DNA of 64,000 bases from Arbacia lixula (Eukaryota; Echinodermata; Echinoidea; Arbacioida; Arbaciidae): assembly GCA_963669155.1 (NCBI GenBank), contig OZ022576.1, positions 4,531,822 to 4,595,821 of the forward strand, written 5' to 3'. Below are positions 1 through 15,258 of the stretch, piece by piece. The position numbers and the translations under genes are program-made. A model generated the notes under the pieces. That model made no database searches. It worked only from the letters and a program-made list of their open reading frames with translations, and had not been told where the DNA came from. The first letter of the stretch is position 1, and every line of letters begins with the position of its first letter.

Positions 1-2435
1 TAGACATATTCAACCTATTTGTTGAGATTGCGTTGAAGAGAAATGGCAAGCGCGTGTATGCATACTTGCATTTTGGAGAAAAGACACCTGATTCATTTTA
101 TACAAAGTGAGATTGCGGGTGAATGCAGTTTTTCTAATTGGGTTGAGCAAAAGTACAAGGATTTTATGTGAGCTGATCCTGACTTAGACCTAGGACCTGT
201 GTCTATTTCGGATTGAAAGAGAGATAGATCCATCGAGTTGTTCTAGCATGTCATACATAACCTGTCATTCCGCGTGTGGACTCATCTCCCTGTTTCTCCC
301 GCTGCCTTGCCGACACGCTGTTTGACACTGTCATTCATAAAACGATGACATCTGCCGGCCAACTGACGCACCATATTTCAGCTCCCCCCACCCGGGGTGT
401 CTTTCCTTCTTCCTCTATCCATCAGCTGCGCACCGTGCATAAACCCTCACCGCGGCATTCTTCATTTGCACAACCCGCTACCCGTGTCAGCTGCCCTGCT
501 TGGCTGCTCTGCGTTCTACACTCCGAGTTGGATGATAGTCTCGCGCGCGGTGAGACGTCAGAATGTAGGATCGCATCATTTCGCCGATCCGGACGTGCGT
601 GAACAGACAACAGACAGCCATCTCGCGTGTGCCTGTACCACCACGGCCTTGCGTGAGATACTTTTAGTGGGTCGAGGCCTTTATTGTTTCATTATCATTC
701 TCCGCGGTCAAATGAAGCGTGATTGGGTGTCTTTGCTAATTAGAAGAGACCATACACAGTGCAAATGATGATGAACACGGCAGACTCCGACTCAGACATG
801 CTATATTGACATTCTACGACGTGTCTACAGCGTCGCCACAATAGTCAATCGTAATCTCTTTTAATCATCGGTTGGTCGTGGATGCTCCGGGGTGTAATGT
901 ACCAAGTTCGGAAGGGATCACGCACTCCTGACTCAGTATTTGATCTTGAGACTCACGCCATAATACACGTATGATCCTTTCATTTTCACCGCCTTTAATC
1001 CACGGAAACGTTACATCTTCTGTAGATGTTAAGAGCGCAGCCGACATCCCCTGAGGACGTCGTTGCTATAGCAATTCAACTTCTCAAGCAAGATCAATTT
1101 TGAACCATTTTCCTAATGCATCGCAACCACCCGTGCTCAACAACGATGATTTGTCAGTCGCCAAGCCGATAATAGCTTGCCGTCGCTTGTATGACGAGGG
1201 AATTTTCTTCGAAATTGATCTACGCTCACAAATGAGGAAGCACTTTACGCAATTTCCCGCTCAAATTCTACCGCGAATTGTTAACGTAAACTGGGCCTAT
1301 GGCTGAATACATCTCCGGTTTGCACATAGGAATATACAGGCGATACGCTTGATTCGGGAGGCGATCTACACAGACATACGTATGAACTGTTCTGAAGTCC
1401 AGTGTTTGAACAATGGATCGCCGTTTGCTAGATGTCGAACTAATGGTAATAGTTGGTATCTTTCTACTAGACGACATGTCCCGCATCACCACTGTTTCAG
1501 CCCAGAACTCCTCCAACAGTATCAGACCTTGCTCGTAAGTATTGCATTCAGTGTACAAAAAGGAACTATTACCAATCAGATTCATTGTTTCAGTTATGTG
1601 TAACTGTGAATGCGCTCCCGTATCGTGTAGATACGAGATGGGGAAACCTAGAGATGTGATCATAGAGGATTTGATTGCGTGCACAAATATCGTAATGCGA
1701 GGGAGCCAGAAAAGAGTGGGTTCACCGGCTGATTTCCAATCATCTATGTTTAATCCCCTTAGTACCATGGGTGCGTAAAATGTTAAATAAGTCAATGGGC
1801 CTTTTCCTGGCTTAGTACGGGGTTAATACGAACCTCTGATTTTTTTTTTTTATTCTTTATCATTGTCGAAATCTTTCGGGAGCCTCCACAATGGGGGGGG
1901 GGGGGGGGGGCGTTCGTCGATGTGAAGCGCTGACATGTTCTGTCATTTAGGCCTTCGAGAGAGTAGCTTTCTAAGCACCATCATTATTCGAGATTTTTAT
2001 TTCCACACGGCATACAAACTATTGTATATCGTGTATACAATATTTAATCCTCTCAAAACGATTTTATTTAATCTGGATTTATTTGTATCTTTTTAATCAT
2101 CATTCATTGCCTAAATGTATGTTTCACGGACAGAGGGCAGTGATGGTGTGGATTTTATTTTCAGAGAAGAAGTTCCTAGTAAAATGTACACTATGTGTAC
2201 GGGCCAATCTGAATATGTTGAAGGCTGCTCTGAAAGCTACGTATAGCGTAACTGTATAGGTGCACATCCATTGGGGGCGGGTGGACCTCTCAAAGCTAAG
2301 GAAGAATATAATCCAAGAAATTGCATGGTATTCAACACCGTAGGTCTGGTCTGTTAGACCCCTGGTGAGACACGAGCCGTGCCAGCAGACAAGCATTTAT
2401 AATGCATTCTTTGAACCTTGAAATACTCTCTTTCA

Positions 2436-2436
<1 letters not shown>

Positions 2437-2481
<45 letters not shown>

Positions 2482-2484
2482 GTC

Positions 2485-2515
<31 letters not shown>

Positions 2516-2568
2516 GTCTCTCTCTCTCTCTCTCTCTCACCCCTCTCTCTCTCTCTCTTTCTCTCTAT

Positions 2569-2618
<50 letters not shown>
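2437..2618. repeat. CT dinucleotide array
   Basis: CT units with GTCT, C-run and ATCC interruptions. A short poly-C follows at about 2750-2764. Confidence 0.95.
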
Positions 2619-2624
<6 letters not shown>

Positions 2625-3800
2625 TTCCTCTCTTTCCCTTGTTATTATCTCTGCCCGTCTGCCTTCCCGCCTAGCTGCTTCAATATCTTCTTGCTATTCT
2701 CTCCCCCACCGTATTCTCACTTCACCTCATCCTCATGTCCTTCTATACCCCCCCCCCCCCCCCCGTCTTCCCTTCCATCTCACGGACACCTGATTCCCCG
2801 CACTACCGCAAGGACAATCTCGCCACCCTTATTCTTCGAGCTTATGATACCGTTTATGAGAGTTATATGAGAGTTATTCATAAACCACATCAAATCCCGG
2901 AAGCACTTAACTTATTTCAAGGCCGATAATGTTAATATATGGTCGAGAATACTTCCTGTGAAATAATGATAAGTTCCTTCAATACACTCATACGTTCGTG
3001 TATTAAAGATAAAGAGCCGTGCAAAAGTTGAAATTAAACAAGGATACAAACATAGTCTGAACGATGATACTTTCCAAGCAACTAAACTATACGTTACAGT
3101 AGGACGTTTTCCCTTATCCCTTCTTGTGTCAGATATCATGCTTTACTAGGAGAATTCATGTGCATTAGCTGTTTTGACATGCGAACATTACAGGGTTATC
3201 CCGAGATTATGATTGATATGCACAATCACGTGTTACACATGGCTGAGTAAAATGATAATGTTCGCATGTATTTCTGAATAAATTATTGCATAGAAGTGCG
3301 CGCCTCTGAAACACCGATTCTGGAGAAAGAAAACAACGATTCCGTCATGCACGTACTGACGTACTAGTATTGGAAACGAAAGCAGCGTGATGATCACGAT
3401 CTCTCCTATGCTTCTATTCGATATCGGGCATACTTAAATTGGCGCGGCATCAGATGTTGCGCAGTTTGCATGAATGTGTTACTTCTCCTGAACATGCTGA
3501 ATCATCACGAGCTTGCATTTTTAGTATTACAATGCAAACGATGTGGTACACTGCGGTGCATGTCATCACACATTACAACCACGCACAGGAATGGTGGAAT
3601 TATTTTGTGGATCTTGGTTTTCACATGATGAACCATCAACCCAATTTGGATAGGCAATGATACCAACTTGTATTCCCCTCATTCCACGCTTTATGTTGTA
3701 CAAAAGTGCACAAAATGTTTGTGATGTTGGTCCATTGTTTTCATTCTCTATATCGTATTTTTGTAGTATCAACATTTTCCTTTAGTTCGAACTTAGGCTC

Positions 3801-3925
<125 letters not shown>

Positions 3926-4275
3926 CTTGGGAAGTGCTCCTTTACATTCTGAGTATCCTTGTGCTCTCTATTTCTCTATTCTCCTTCTCTATGTCGTCTG
4001 TCCACAAACGCGAAGACACACACAATCCACACATACGCGCACAATCATATGTATACTCGAACGCACATACGCGGAAAGAAAATTTATACACTTCTTCCGC
4101 TAGCTTTTCTGGTAACTATTTTTTCTCTCAAAATGTCTCACTTGATCACGTACATGACATATGAATACAATAATGGTTCGACGACAGTGACACGAATGAC
4201 TGATATAGAAGAGGCAGAGAGTGGGAGATATACCACTCGGGAAAAGGTCAACAACATGGCAACTCACAGTGACCC

Positions 4276-4772
4276 TTAAAGGGATAGTTCACCCTGGAGA
4301 TAAGCTGGTTTCAATCAAAGCAGAAACATGAAAGAAACATCATTATTAGCGAAGGTTTGACCGGAATCCGTCAAAGGATAAGAAAGATATGATCTTTAGC
4401 AATTTCGATTTTGTGACGTCACGTTCGAGGTGCTCTACCATATGTTGTGTGATGTATTATTCCACAAATTGTTCTTTTCCTGTTTTTGACAACGGAATAT
4501 TGATATTGAACATCGATAGAACGTGTTTCTGATGAAGTATCAAATGCACAGGTAAAAGGATGCATATCTTTTTGAGAGAATTGAATTTTAAGAAAAAATT
4601 TACACAACATTATCGGCGAACACCTCGGACGTGACGTCACAAAATCAAAACTTTCAAAGATCGTAACATTCATATTCTTTGACGGATGTTCATCAGACCT
4701 CCAATAAATGTTTCTTTCATGTGTCTGCTTTTATTTGAATCCCCCTAATTTCAAGGAAAACTATCGCTCTAA
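4276..4772. mobile_element. TTAA-flanked foldback MITE, copy A
   Basis: It starts TTAAAGGGATAGTTCACCCT and ends with a decayed inverted copy (about 4751-4772). The arms are complementary inside as well, including CRE-like TGACGTCA at 4414-4421 and 4632-4639. Length is about 497 bases and there is no coding capacity. Copy B at 27212 has the same order of blocks throughout. TTAA ends suggest a piggyBac- or Kolobok-type transposase in trans; this is inferred. Confidence 0.8.
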
Positions 4773-5695
4773 AAAAAAAAGCCGGTTACTTCGGGCCATC
4801 TTACAGCCCCACCTCATCCCGATCTCCACCGCAGAAGTTAAACCAGCAGTGGCTTATAACAAGGAGTGACAATGTTGAATAATCAAAATGTATAATAAGA
4901 CAATGGGCGGAGAAAAAGATCTGACGGCTTTACCCGATTAAGAGAAAGATGGTTAATGTCACTGAACGTCACACGAAGAACTTGACAGTCCTCTGGCCTT
5001 AGGCAACGTGCACAACACACGCGGATTTCTAGTTTTGATTTCTCTGCTTGTGATACAAGTACACGAAGGCAGTTTCGTCTGCAAACTGAATACAAGCCTA
5101 CCAAGGAATGAGAAAATACGGAACAAAGATGGTATGAGTGAGGATTATGGGTGGAATTCTGGTGATTTCAAAGATAAAAGTAGGAATTGAAGGGTGAAAA
5201 GTGAAGGGTGGTACTATAAGAGTACAGGTACGTCATCTTGCTTAGAACGCATTAGTTCAGGCGGGGCATAGAATCATTCGGAAGATCGAACAGTACTTCT
5301 GCGGCTTCGCTCCAAGATTAGATTAGTTACTCTCACAATCATGCCTCCTGAGAAGGAAGGATTGATCAGGAGAAGACGCTGATTTTGTTTGTGTGTGTCC
5401 CTTATTGGAAAGTTTGATTGCATATCGAGACTCTAGAGAGGCTCTCTGCGCGCGGAGTAATACGAGTTTGTATTTGAGGGTTAGCTCTTTTCATGCTTGT
5501 TGCGACAAAGCATGAGCGGTCGACGTGCTCAGAATGGTGGATATGGTTGCCGGGTATGGTTGTCGGGATTAGCCACTAAGAATATGCAACATCTATCAAG
5601 ATCATTCGTTTCCTACGTGTTGGGTAAAGCGTTCATCCTATTATCAGGCCCTGATTAGGTTTGATTCATCAAACCACAGAGAAGAAAGGAAGAGA

Positions 5696-5698
5696 GAG

Positions 5699-5750
<52 letters not shown>

Positions 5751-5760
5751 TAAAGAACGA
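5696..5760. repeat. GA array and purine-rich block
   Basis: A pure GA run lies in a purine-rich stretch that continues as GGGAGG-type sequence to about 6000. Confidence 0.9.
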
Positions 5761-8289
5761 TACAGATAGACAGATAGCCATACAGACACAGAGAGGGAAG
5801 GTGGAGGGGGAGACATTGAGAGGGAGATAAGGGGAGATTAAGAGGATGGGAAGGGGGAGGAAGGAAGAAGAGGGGAAAGAGAACAAAGAGAGGCAGGGAG
5901 GAGGGGAGGGGTGACAGAGGTGGAGGGGGAGCTAGATGGAGAGGGAGGAGTAAATGGGAGGGGGAGGAAGAATACAGGGAGGGGGAGGAAGAATAAGATA
6001 GCAAGCAAGGTGCTAGAGACTTATGAAGATTGTTCTGATCTACCACCACACACCCAACCAAACAAAACCACACACGCGGAAAAAACGTTCTTCAATAATC
6101 ATGAAAAGTGCAGGTTTGAGTTTAATCGTAAAAAACAAGAAATACCTATACTTAAGAGGGAAGAGAACAGGAACGCGATTTCTTATTCATTTGCTGCTTG
6201 ATGTGAGAATAAAAGAATGGGGGAGGGGGTGGGGGTGGGAGTGGTTGAAAGGAGAAGATCTGTCATAAGCACCATGCAAACAACACTCGTGATCGAGAAT
6301 GATATGGACTGCCACACCCTGCATGGTATCCGTTTGGATGCATCGATCGATAACCAGATTGAATTTGTTCAGTTTAACCTGATTATTTGCTAGGCAAAGT
6401 CGACGACAATTTCCCTGTTATTTCAATGATTGAACCCTCTTCCATATACTATAATATGCACTCGCATGTCGTGGGTGCTGCCTGCTCATGACATGAGTCA
6501 TTTACCAGATGGAGCGACATGAATATTTAGCTTTCCACTCAACCTGCAGACACAGCGTCGTGTCTGGCGTCTGAATAAAAAGCACTGCTTTACCCCTATA
6601 TCCTATACTCTCCATTCGCCTGCCCATTCCTTTAGATTATGTCATTATACTCCCAACTCCAGCGGATTGGAAGGGGACGGTCAAGTTGTCTTACCAAATG
6701 TCAGCTTGAATTAAGGTCACTCACCGTGTGGTCCACGAACAAGATGATATATGCCTTCATGTATTATGGATTGGGTCGCTGCGCTATAACTGCGTTTCCA
6801 TCTCGGTGCATTGACTTAACAAAAAACTTATCAGTATCGCCCGTATTACGTTTCAAGGGTTTTGCGGTAGTTAGTACTCGAGAGAGTATATGCCCATACG
6901 TGCCCATTATTTCCATTTGATATCGCACAGATTATGCCAGAGTTTGTGAGTAGTTCTACCCTCTTGAAGGTAGGGTGAGAAGGAGAGGGGCGGGGAGGGG
7001 AGGGGGAGGGTGGTCTGAGAGGGAGGAGAAGAGGGAATAATCAAATAGGGGAGATGGGAGTGAACGAGAGACAGAGAAACGTGACTTTTCGATTCCTACA
7101 TCATTTCTTCTGTGTACCATAACATTAACACTAGTATGAACCCACAGGCCTGCAAACAACAAGGGAAAACAACATTTGAAATCAAATACATTTGTTGAGG
7201 AATTGCAGGAGGTTTAAGGATATTCTGCAGCAGAATTCCAATTTGTCAACATGCTTGTGATTTCTGTATACGCACAAATCTCATAGCATGGCGTTTTGTC
7301 TGACATACACAAGGTGAAACGAATCATAGTGATCATAAATTCGCTCAAAAGAATATTCCATTCGCTATGAAAAGTCTGAAAAGCGAAAAAGGTAGAGAAC
7401 ACGCATGGGTAATGATGGGGGTGAGAGGTAAGAGGAGCCCGGGTATTGGAAACGGAAAGGGCTCGGGAAAAGTGGAGTGAAGGAGCGAATAATTGCATAA
7501 TTGAAAGAGCGAATACAGAGTAGGGTGAGTAAGCGTGTCAAGAGATGAAGGCGAGAACGCATCCCAAGCAAAGACCTTACCATTCGGTCACAAAGCTATC
7601 AGTCTGACGTTAAAAAAAAGACAGAGGAAAATCCCATTCCATCAAGAAATTGGGTCAGTAGTTCCTTCTCCCTTCACGTGAGCTTCCAACCGCATTTCAT
7701 TTTAAAACCAATTTCAATGACCGATGAATTAAGTTCTTGCACCCCTCCCTCACCCCCACCCCCTTTCGTCCCTCTTCCCTCTTTAATGAGAAGTCATTCA
7801 TTTAGTGAGTGTCCTGATTTTATTCTGGACAGCATCAATAACCCTCATTCATATACAGCGAGGAGGCCTAGGCTGGAATCTCATACATGTCATACATTAA
7901 GTACATATCATTGCTGCCTTCGCCACGCAATATCTAAGCCCGTCATCACACTATACTGAACTGCATCTTGGACGTTGTTCCTTAGAGCATCTACGTAAAG
8001 TATGTGATGATATTAGTATTACTCTGCACGAGGCTAGTAACGAGTATTCGCTATAGCATGTATTATTTATCAAACATATTTATGCGCGTACAAGAGAAAA
8101 CTTAAAGAGCAAGAGATGAAAAAGAGGAGGGAAGTTGGCACAATTTTAACGATCCAAAAATTATGCTTAAATATCATGAACATATATCAAGTGAGCCTAT
8201 AGCTTAATTTCGTCAGGTAATCAATCTGTTTCATGATTTTGCTAATGCTGCGTAGAGTGATTGAGATCCATGAAAGTTGTTAATTCATG

Positions 8290-8790
8290 TGGGGTAAAAA
8301 ATAAGGGGTTCTTGGAAGATCTGCGATGTATATTAGGAATATACCCTGAGAATAATTCTGTTGGGGTGAACATTAAGTAGCTCTTGAAAGATCCATGATG
8401 TATACTAGGGATATATTTTGAGAATAATTCTGTCGGGGTGAACATTAAGTAGCTCTTGAAAGATCCATGATGTATACTTGGAATATACCCTGAGAATAAT
8501 TCTGTTGGGGTGAACATTATTAAAGTAGCTCTTGAAAGATCCATGATGTATACTAGGAATATATTTTGAGAATAATTCTGTTGGGGTAAACATTAAGTAG
8601 TTCTTTTAAAGATCTACATGATGTGTACTAGGAATATATTCTGAGAATACTTATGTTGGGGTGAAAATTAAGGAGTTCTTGAAAGATCTACGATGTATAC
8701 TAGCAATGTGTTATGAGAATATTGTTGTTAAAGTCCAAAGAATTGAGTTCTTCCAAGATATATGATAGAAACTAGGAACATAATCTGAGA
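8290..8790. repeat. Minisatellite, unit about 72 bp
   Basis: Six to seven direct copies of a unit containing CTTGAAAGATCCATGATGTA and GAGAATAATTCTGTTGGGGT. Spacing between successive CTCTTGAAAG blocks is 72, then 76. The copies diverge towards 8790. A minus-strand open frame through it only reflects the repeat. Confidence 0.85.
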
Positions 8791-9288
8791 ATGATTCAGG
8801 TAAGTACACATGGGATAAACCACGCAGGAAATTTGAAAGTAGAAGATAAATTCAATCAAATGATTTGCAGTAAGACAGTGTAGGTTGACGATTGCGGGAT
8901 CTCATACCAGGCTGCAGAATCTTGGATTCAGTGAATTCGATTCAATTGAGAATCTGGCACATATTATACATGAGTAAATTGCAGTTGTGAATGACGCATC
9001 ACAAGGCGTCGAAAAAAACACACTTTATGTCCTCTTTAACATGTTGAATGTCGTAGGCTTTCTTATTTGTCCGAGATTACTTAAAGAGAGCGAAACTTTC
9101 GTTTTTGTACAAATCTTTCTAAACTTGATCAATTATTGATAGATTATATGTATTTGTGTTAGATAAGCATCTAATTTATCAAATACACATACAGTAGTCG
9201 CCAGATACATGGGAAAATAAAGAAATTTTATATGAAGGTTTATTCTAGTTTATGCACGAGTGAAAAAAAAGGGAGGAATGTTATAATT

Positions 9289-9313
9289 CACACACACACA
9301 CACACACACACAC
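9289..9313. repeat. CA array
   Basis: About twelve CA units. Confidence 0.95.
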
Positions 9314-12300
9314 TTCCCCCTCCCTTTGACAAGAACAATTTTGCTTCACAATCCATAATCACTGGTGATCTGCAATCGCAATGCTCAGGCGTTTCTTATT
9401 TATGAACTCTCCTCTCGCTTAGACAAACTGCAGACAGAGAAATTATCGATGTGCGTGGATTTCGATGGCAATACAAGGATGTTTATTGACCTACCTTTTT
9501 TGCTCCAGGAGAATCAAAAAAACGCGATTGAGTTCCTCTACATTCAAACAAACTTTCATTCTAAACAACCTAATTCAAACACGTCTTGATTATCCCAGTC
9601 CCATACGAAATAAGCTATGTTGTAATTGAAATGGGACAATGAGTGTTGGGTATTATGAGGGTTACATGCGAGAGAATTAAATCCTGATAACAAGATAAAA
9701 AGAACAAAAGCAGACTTATTAGATAAACAAATCGACAACAATTTGAGAAAAATAACAAACAATTTTCAAAATCAGATTTTACCAATATGTTTCTCTGATT
9801 TGTCTCCTTTGATTGAATTCAAGGTATTATCGGGGTTTTATTTCCCTTCATATCAGATGCTTAATCAAGTACTGCAACCTTTGTAAGCTATGTGTTTTTA
9901 TTGAAAACAAAACAGCATAATCATATGCAACGATAAAGACAAGACGTATTTAGAACGTAAGAACGATTTCAACAATTCATGATGATGCAATATAGAGAGT
10001 GCAGACAGCCACGAATATTATTAGACTGAATTGAATTGTTTTATTTTTTTTCAATCGAGTTTCAGTTTCCTATATATAGGAAACAATAAACAGCATAAAC
10101 AGTACAATCATTTTTAATAACTATATCTAAATGTCAAGGGGGAGAAGTGAACCTCAGTGAAGCTACGCTTGCTGAGCGAGATTCCTTAGTAACTCGGTCG
10201 TATGTAAAAAGGACAACGTTTTCATTTGGATGGACAGAAGGGAGAAGAAAACTACACGAAGAGAGCATAACGTTGTGAAAGTGAGTGAGGGTGAAAGAGC
10301 TAGAGGTTCGAGGGCCACAAAGAGTGTCATTTTGGGCAGTCTTTGAAGAAAAACCTCGGAATATTTTGAAGTCGGTCTATTCTGAAACTATAAGCTAGGT
10401 TTACATTTCTTTTTCATTATATCATATTCTTAATCGTTACTGTTATTAACGTAAGCTCCAAGACCTTTCAATTACGGGGAACCTCCGTATGATTGTGTGT
10501 GACCCAGATGAGAGACTATACAACTTGTTTGTCTCTAGAAATCTTCCAAATGATTATATTTCGATTGTAATCGTATAATGGAGTTTCTGCACACGCATCA
10601 TTCGTTGCACGCGGGCTGTCGTGCGAGTTATAAGTTCATTATTAATGATGATGGAGATGATACTTTGCAAACATTACGAGTTGTATGACTGAACAATCTT
10701 GATTGGCTCCTTAATGAATGAAGATGAGATCAGTTAGCTGGAAAATTTGTACTTTTCGCTTTCGTTTGTTCAAGATCACGTGTACCAATCAAGAACAAGA
10801 AAACTTGGCTCGTTGGGTGACCTTCGCCAAATTGTTTTCCGCTTGGAGTTCCGTTCATATTGGCTCGGCGAGCTCTTCCCCTCCACTTCAAATTCCTTCC
10901 TTTAACATCTCCCCTCAACGCGATCCTCGAAGAAAATGTAAATAGAGCCTTATAAGGCGAATGCGCCTCGTTTCACCCCTCCTCCTGACCCTCTTCCCCC
11001 GGGAGGCTGCGGCGAGGGGGTCGGCTTTATGTCCGCATCATCCCTCTCTTTGCATGCTTTGTGATGAGCTGGGGAGAACCTCTTCAGTATCTTCATTGCT
11101 TCCCGCTCCTTAAACAGTTTGCACAGGCTGCCGTGGTCGGGTGTGTGAGGTCTCGCCCATTTAGAGACTTATAGCAGGACATGAAAGGTAATGATTGAGC
11201 AGCTCGGGAACACATCGCTTTGATGAGCATGGAGTCTGCTTATCGTATCGTGGCATGACCAGGCCAGCACGCTGGCGAAGCTAGTATTTTTCTTGGGAGC
11301 GTATACATACGTCGTCACCGTAAGGAAGGGATAAAAACTTGATTGTGTCTCTATAGGTCTGGTGAAGCTCTCGTTTCTTGTCCTCCTATAGTATACCCAT
11401 TATGCTGCCAGAGTCATTTGGATGTAGGAGGGGAGAGAGTGGGGGGACAAGGCAATAAATTCTGAACAGCCCCCCCCCCCCACCTCCTCCCACGAACACG
11501 CACACCTCCACCAGTCAGAACAAATGAATCGGCAAAGGCTAAACAAATTGCTGACGGGAGGAAAAAGCGGGGGAGGGGTCGGGGGTTGTATCTCCCAATC
11601 TCCAGCAATGCCCCCAGTTCTACAAGAAACCTTGCAAAGCTAACGAAGCAAAGCGGCCAAAAAACCGTGAGATCCGTCGGCAAAACCAACGGTGATGTTA
11701 AAAGCTCTGTCGTTAAATGGAGGTCTGATGAAGGAAGCGATCGAGGAACGTTGTAGCGGCGCCATTACCCCGCCATGACCGTCCCTGCGTGGAATGTGGG
11801 CGCGTGACGTGTCCTCGTTATTCATGTTATTGAATGATAACGAGAAGAAATATAGAGCGACTTTTACAGGGTTGTTGATCCGTGGAAGGAGACGCGGGTC
11901 GCCGGGTCTTTGTTCAGGGTGACAGCTTCTATCTTGTCTTGACATTTGAATACATCGCTTCCAATAGTCACTGTACATGTATGTATTATATTAACCTGGC
12001 TACAATGGAAGTATGTATGATATGGAATCGGAGTCACAATCTTACTTGACACATAAACTGTTGGTCTTAGCGTTCCTTTAAAATAAACGTGGGTTCGTGT
12101 TAGGTAGAGAACAGAGAACAGAACAGACTCTAAATGACACGTTGGGGTATAATAATCATAGAATATGTCTCCCTAATTTCCTCTATGACGTTCAAACCAC
12201 TCAATATCATAACTAACACATGGTTACTCTCAGTTAGTCTATAAACAATGTCAATTTCTATTTCTTTAGGGGGAAAGCAGATGACTAACTGTAAATTATG

Positions 12301-13795
12301 CGCAGTTCTATCTTCGCCTAGTTACTTCCAGTATGGTCCAGGGCGTGCACGAAGGAATATAAATTATACAAAATAGCACTGTCCGATTAGACACTTAGAC
12401 TCGTTAAAATGTGGAAATAGACCTTTGACAAACGCTGACTTCTTAATGGATTTCCAATGCTATCTGTGTTGCATTTTGCCATGTGATTTTCGACCAAGGT
12501 TCAAACGTCTGACTCTCCCTCATCATCAATCAGCAAAATAAAATAACACTTTTGCTCACGCGCTGCACTTCAATCGTTGATACTAGCCGTGTCTCATCGA
12601 TGGTCACGTGACAAGGCGGGCGCGCCAAACGTGTTATATTACCATGGGTGTTAGAGTTCGCGGTGCCGTAAATCAGACGAGCTTTGTGGGCCTGATAGGG
12701 AGCTGAAACATGTTATGTTTGTATGTCCGGGGCTGCCTTTAAAACACCCACTGTAATTCGACTCTGGCCTGCTCAGTGCCGTGAACTTGATCAAGACGTG
12801 ATGAAACCTGGAATCAGTCTAAGGTCAGGTTTCACGTCAGGACACGGGTCAATGCCAAAACCAACACCAAACTGATTCATGGACTGCCACTTAATGTCGC
12901 TACACATTCTGGTCAAAGTGAATACATTCCGCTGATGTAATGTTTTCTTTAAAAACAAACAAAAAAAAGGAAATAGAAACGTCTAAAAGTGATAAAATAA
13001 GTACCAGTGCCAACGTCTGAAGCTGAGGTGTATGTTGAGATGAGTACTGTATGCATTATGTATTTACATCTTGAGGCCTCCATTTTTATATAAGCACTTC
13101 ATGCTACACGTACAAGGGACTGAGACAGAACCGATCAACCGTTTGGTGTCTCTAATTGCGTAGGATTTGTGTCGATGTATTGGACACAGCAGAATGCATT
13201 AAGTATGAAAGGGGATTGTCTTGCAATGACGACTGGAGACAGATCAAGGAAGACGTGCTGAGAAATAGAAGTGAACAGAACGTCGAAAGAGAATACCTGT
13301 CTTGAATGAGTGCATTGACATTGATTCGGCTTCCTGTATTAGCTGCTAAAGATTATCCAGCAACATACAAAACAAAATGATGTATGCATTATAAGCACGT
13401 ATTATTGCACATCAATTATTTTTCATACTGCGACCAAATTCCCCTTTGGTTAAGCCACCTTTAGTATAAATCGTAAAGGCATTATACTATTTTATTGCTC
13501 GGTTGTACTTTTAAAATGCTTTAATGACTTTAATCGTGTTAATGATGATTGCAAATCGTTTTTTGGATGGTTTTCATAAGAAACACCGCCATAACTTCAG
13601 ATCATGATTTTTAATTACTAGTCGGTATGAGATGAATCGTTTGTGTTCGACTCTCCTTCTTATCTGTGTCTGTTATTCCTTTGTTTAATTATGTTTTCCT
13701 TCGATTTCTTCGAGTTGAGTTACTTCCTTCCTCCATATTCCTTTCCAGCCTACAACTTTGATATTTTTGTTTGTACTCTATATTTTTCCTCGGCG

Positions 13796-13798
13796 CCC

Positions 13799-13832
<34 letters not shown>

Positions 13833-13863
13833 CCCCCCCCCCCCTCCCCCCCCCCCCCCTCCT
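13796..13863. repeat. Poly-C tract with rare T
   Basis: About 67 bases almost entirely C; the Pro-rich or Gly-rich frames across it are artefacts. Confidence 0.95.
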
Positions 13864-15258
13864 CCCACCCCCGCCATCCTTTTCTCCTTCCTTAAATCCA
13901 AGTTCACCCTTCATTCGGCATCCATGCCTCAATAATATGTATCCACCACGACTCGCTCACGCGAGCCTCTTACTAAGCATCCCTCCAGACATTTAGCAAA
14001 TTGTCAGAATACATCTTCAGAAACATGAAACGTCCAGTCAGCCCTGCATGTACAACATTAATGGGCGCAGCTTCGCCCGGTGATCAATACACGCATCGGG
14101 TGACTGGAGACGCGCGAGTTATTAAAGATGGCGCATCCATTAACATTGCAGACCTACAATGCACATTTGCATAATACAAAAGTACATAAAGAAAGTGAGG
14201 AACATGCGGTTGGCCAAGAAACTCCCCTCTGAAAATAACGCGGAACTGATAATTATACATTCCTGGAAATGTGTTGACCTTTACATTTTAAATTGATTTT
14301 TCAGGATGTTCGTCTGTTTCTTTACCTTCAAACAAAACCTGTAATCACTCACTTCAACGTTGTACACAATTGCTTGCCAATTTAACCTTCATCTGGTAGC
14401 TAAAATACTGCTTCATGTGATTGGTGTGCGTTAGACCTATTGGTGATAAAATGGTCATGTGACACATAGAGGGTTAATGGCCATTTTGAATATGAAAGGA
14501 AACATTAATTGAAATGCATATATAATTATGTTTTTGAAAAGGAAGCCTTATCTGAAACGGAAGTACGTTACAATGCGTTATGCGTGTGTTCTTTACATTT
14601 ATCCCCGTGAAATGTTATTTTTCACAAATGGACGTATACTATCATTATTGTGGCTCGTGTCATGTTTTGACTGATATTGGTCATGTCTGCAGAGGGTACA
14701 TACCACCTTTAAACCAACACAGCTCGATTGCTTAATGATGATGGAAGCGCTGATGTAGCTATTTCCCTCCCCGACGTGTTTCATCATTCATTACCTTAAT
14801 GGAGGTCTCGTAGGACGGCAGACCTTGGCTGACTTTGCCATCATAAAGACTGATTCCCCCCTGCCAGTATCCCATAGGTAGATTTAGAGCGAAGAAACAC
14901 ATTGCGTGCTATCCATATTAAAACGAGGTCCATGGGAGATTGCCCCATTCCTATGCCTATCCATTTTGTGTTGAATTTCCAATGAGAGTCATTTTTGCAC
15001 ACTAAACTACTCGACCCCAAGTTTTCCCGTAATAACGTCACAAATTTATAGCGTGCAGTGTACACTTTTCCAAATTAGGCGTAGCTATCTAAAATTAATT
15101 ACGTGATCACGAGGTAGTCATCATAAATTACACCCGGGGTGTCTGATGTTGCGCTGTACACTGAGATTTGAGTGGTAGATATAGATGGTGCGGAAATAAA
15201 CCACTAATATCATTACTTATAATTATGTATATCATGTATCATCGGTGATCATCGGGTG

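Larger units (their letters stand above)
4773..15258. other. No gene recognised
   Basis: Holds the GA block, the minisatellite, a CA array and ordinary AT-rich sequence. A TATA-type palindrome (CCTATATATAGG, about 10070) lies about 150 bases before a 17-codon frame (ATG at 10230) that ends at a GTGAGT. This is too weak to call a gene. A GC-raised patch lies at 10770-11250. Confidence 0.55.

Noticed and set aside
8242-8593. Repetitive minus-strand peptide (MFTPTELFS units)
   Set aside because: It follows the 72-bp minisatellite; 72 is divisible by three, so the frame stays open by chance.
10230-10280. Mini-exon with ATG, 17 basic codons and GTGAGT, behind a TATA-like palindrome
   Set aside because: No partner exon was found and the peptide is uninformative.
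13643-13996. Pro-rich and Gly-rich frames
   Set aside because: Created by the poly-C tract; no start context or splice sites.
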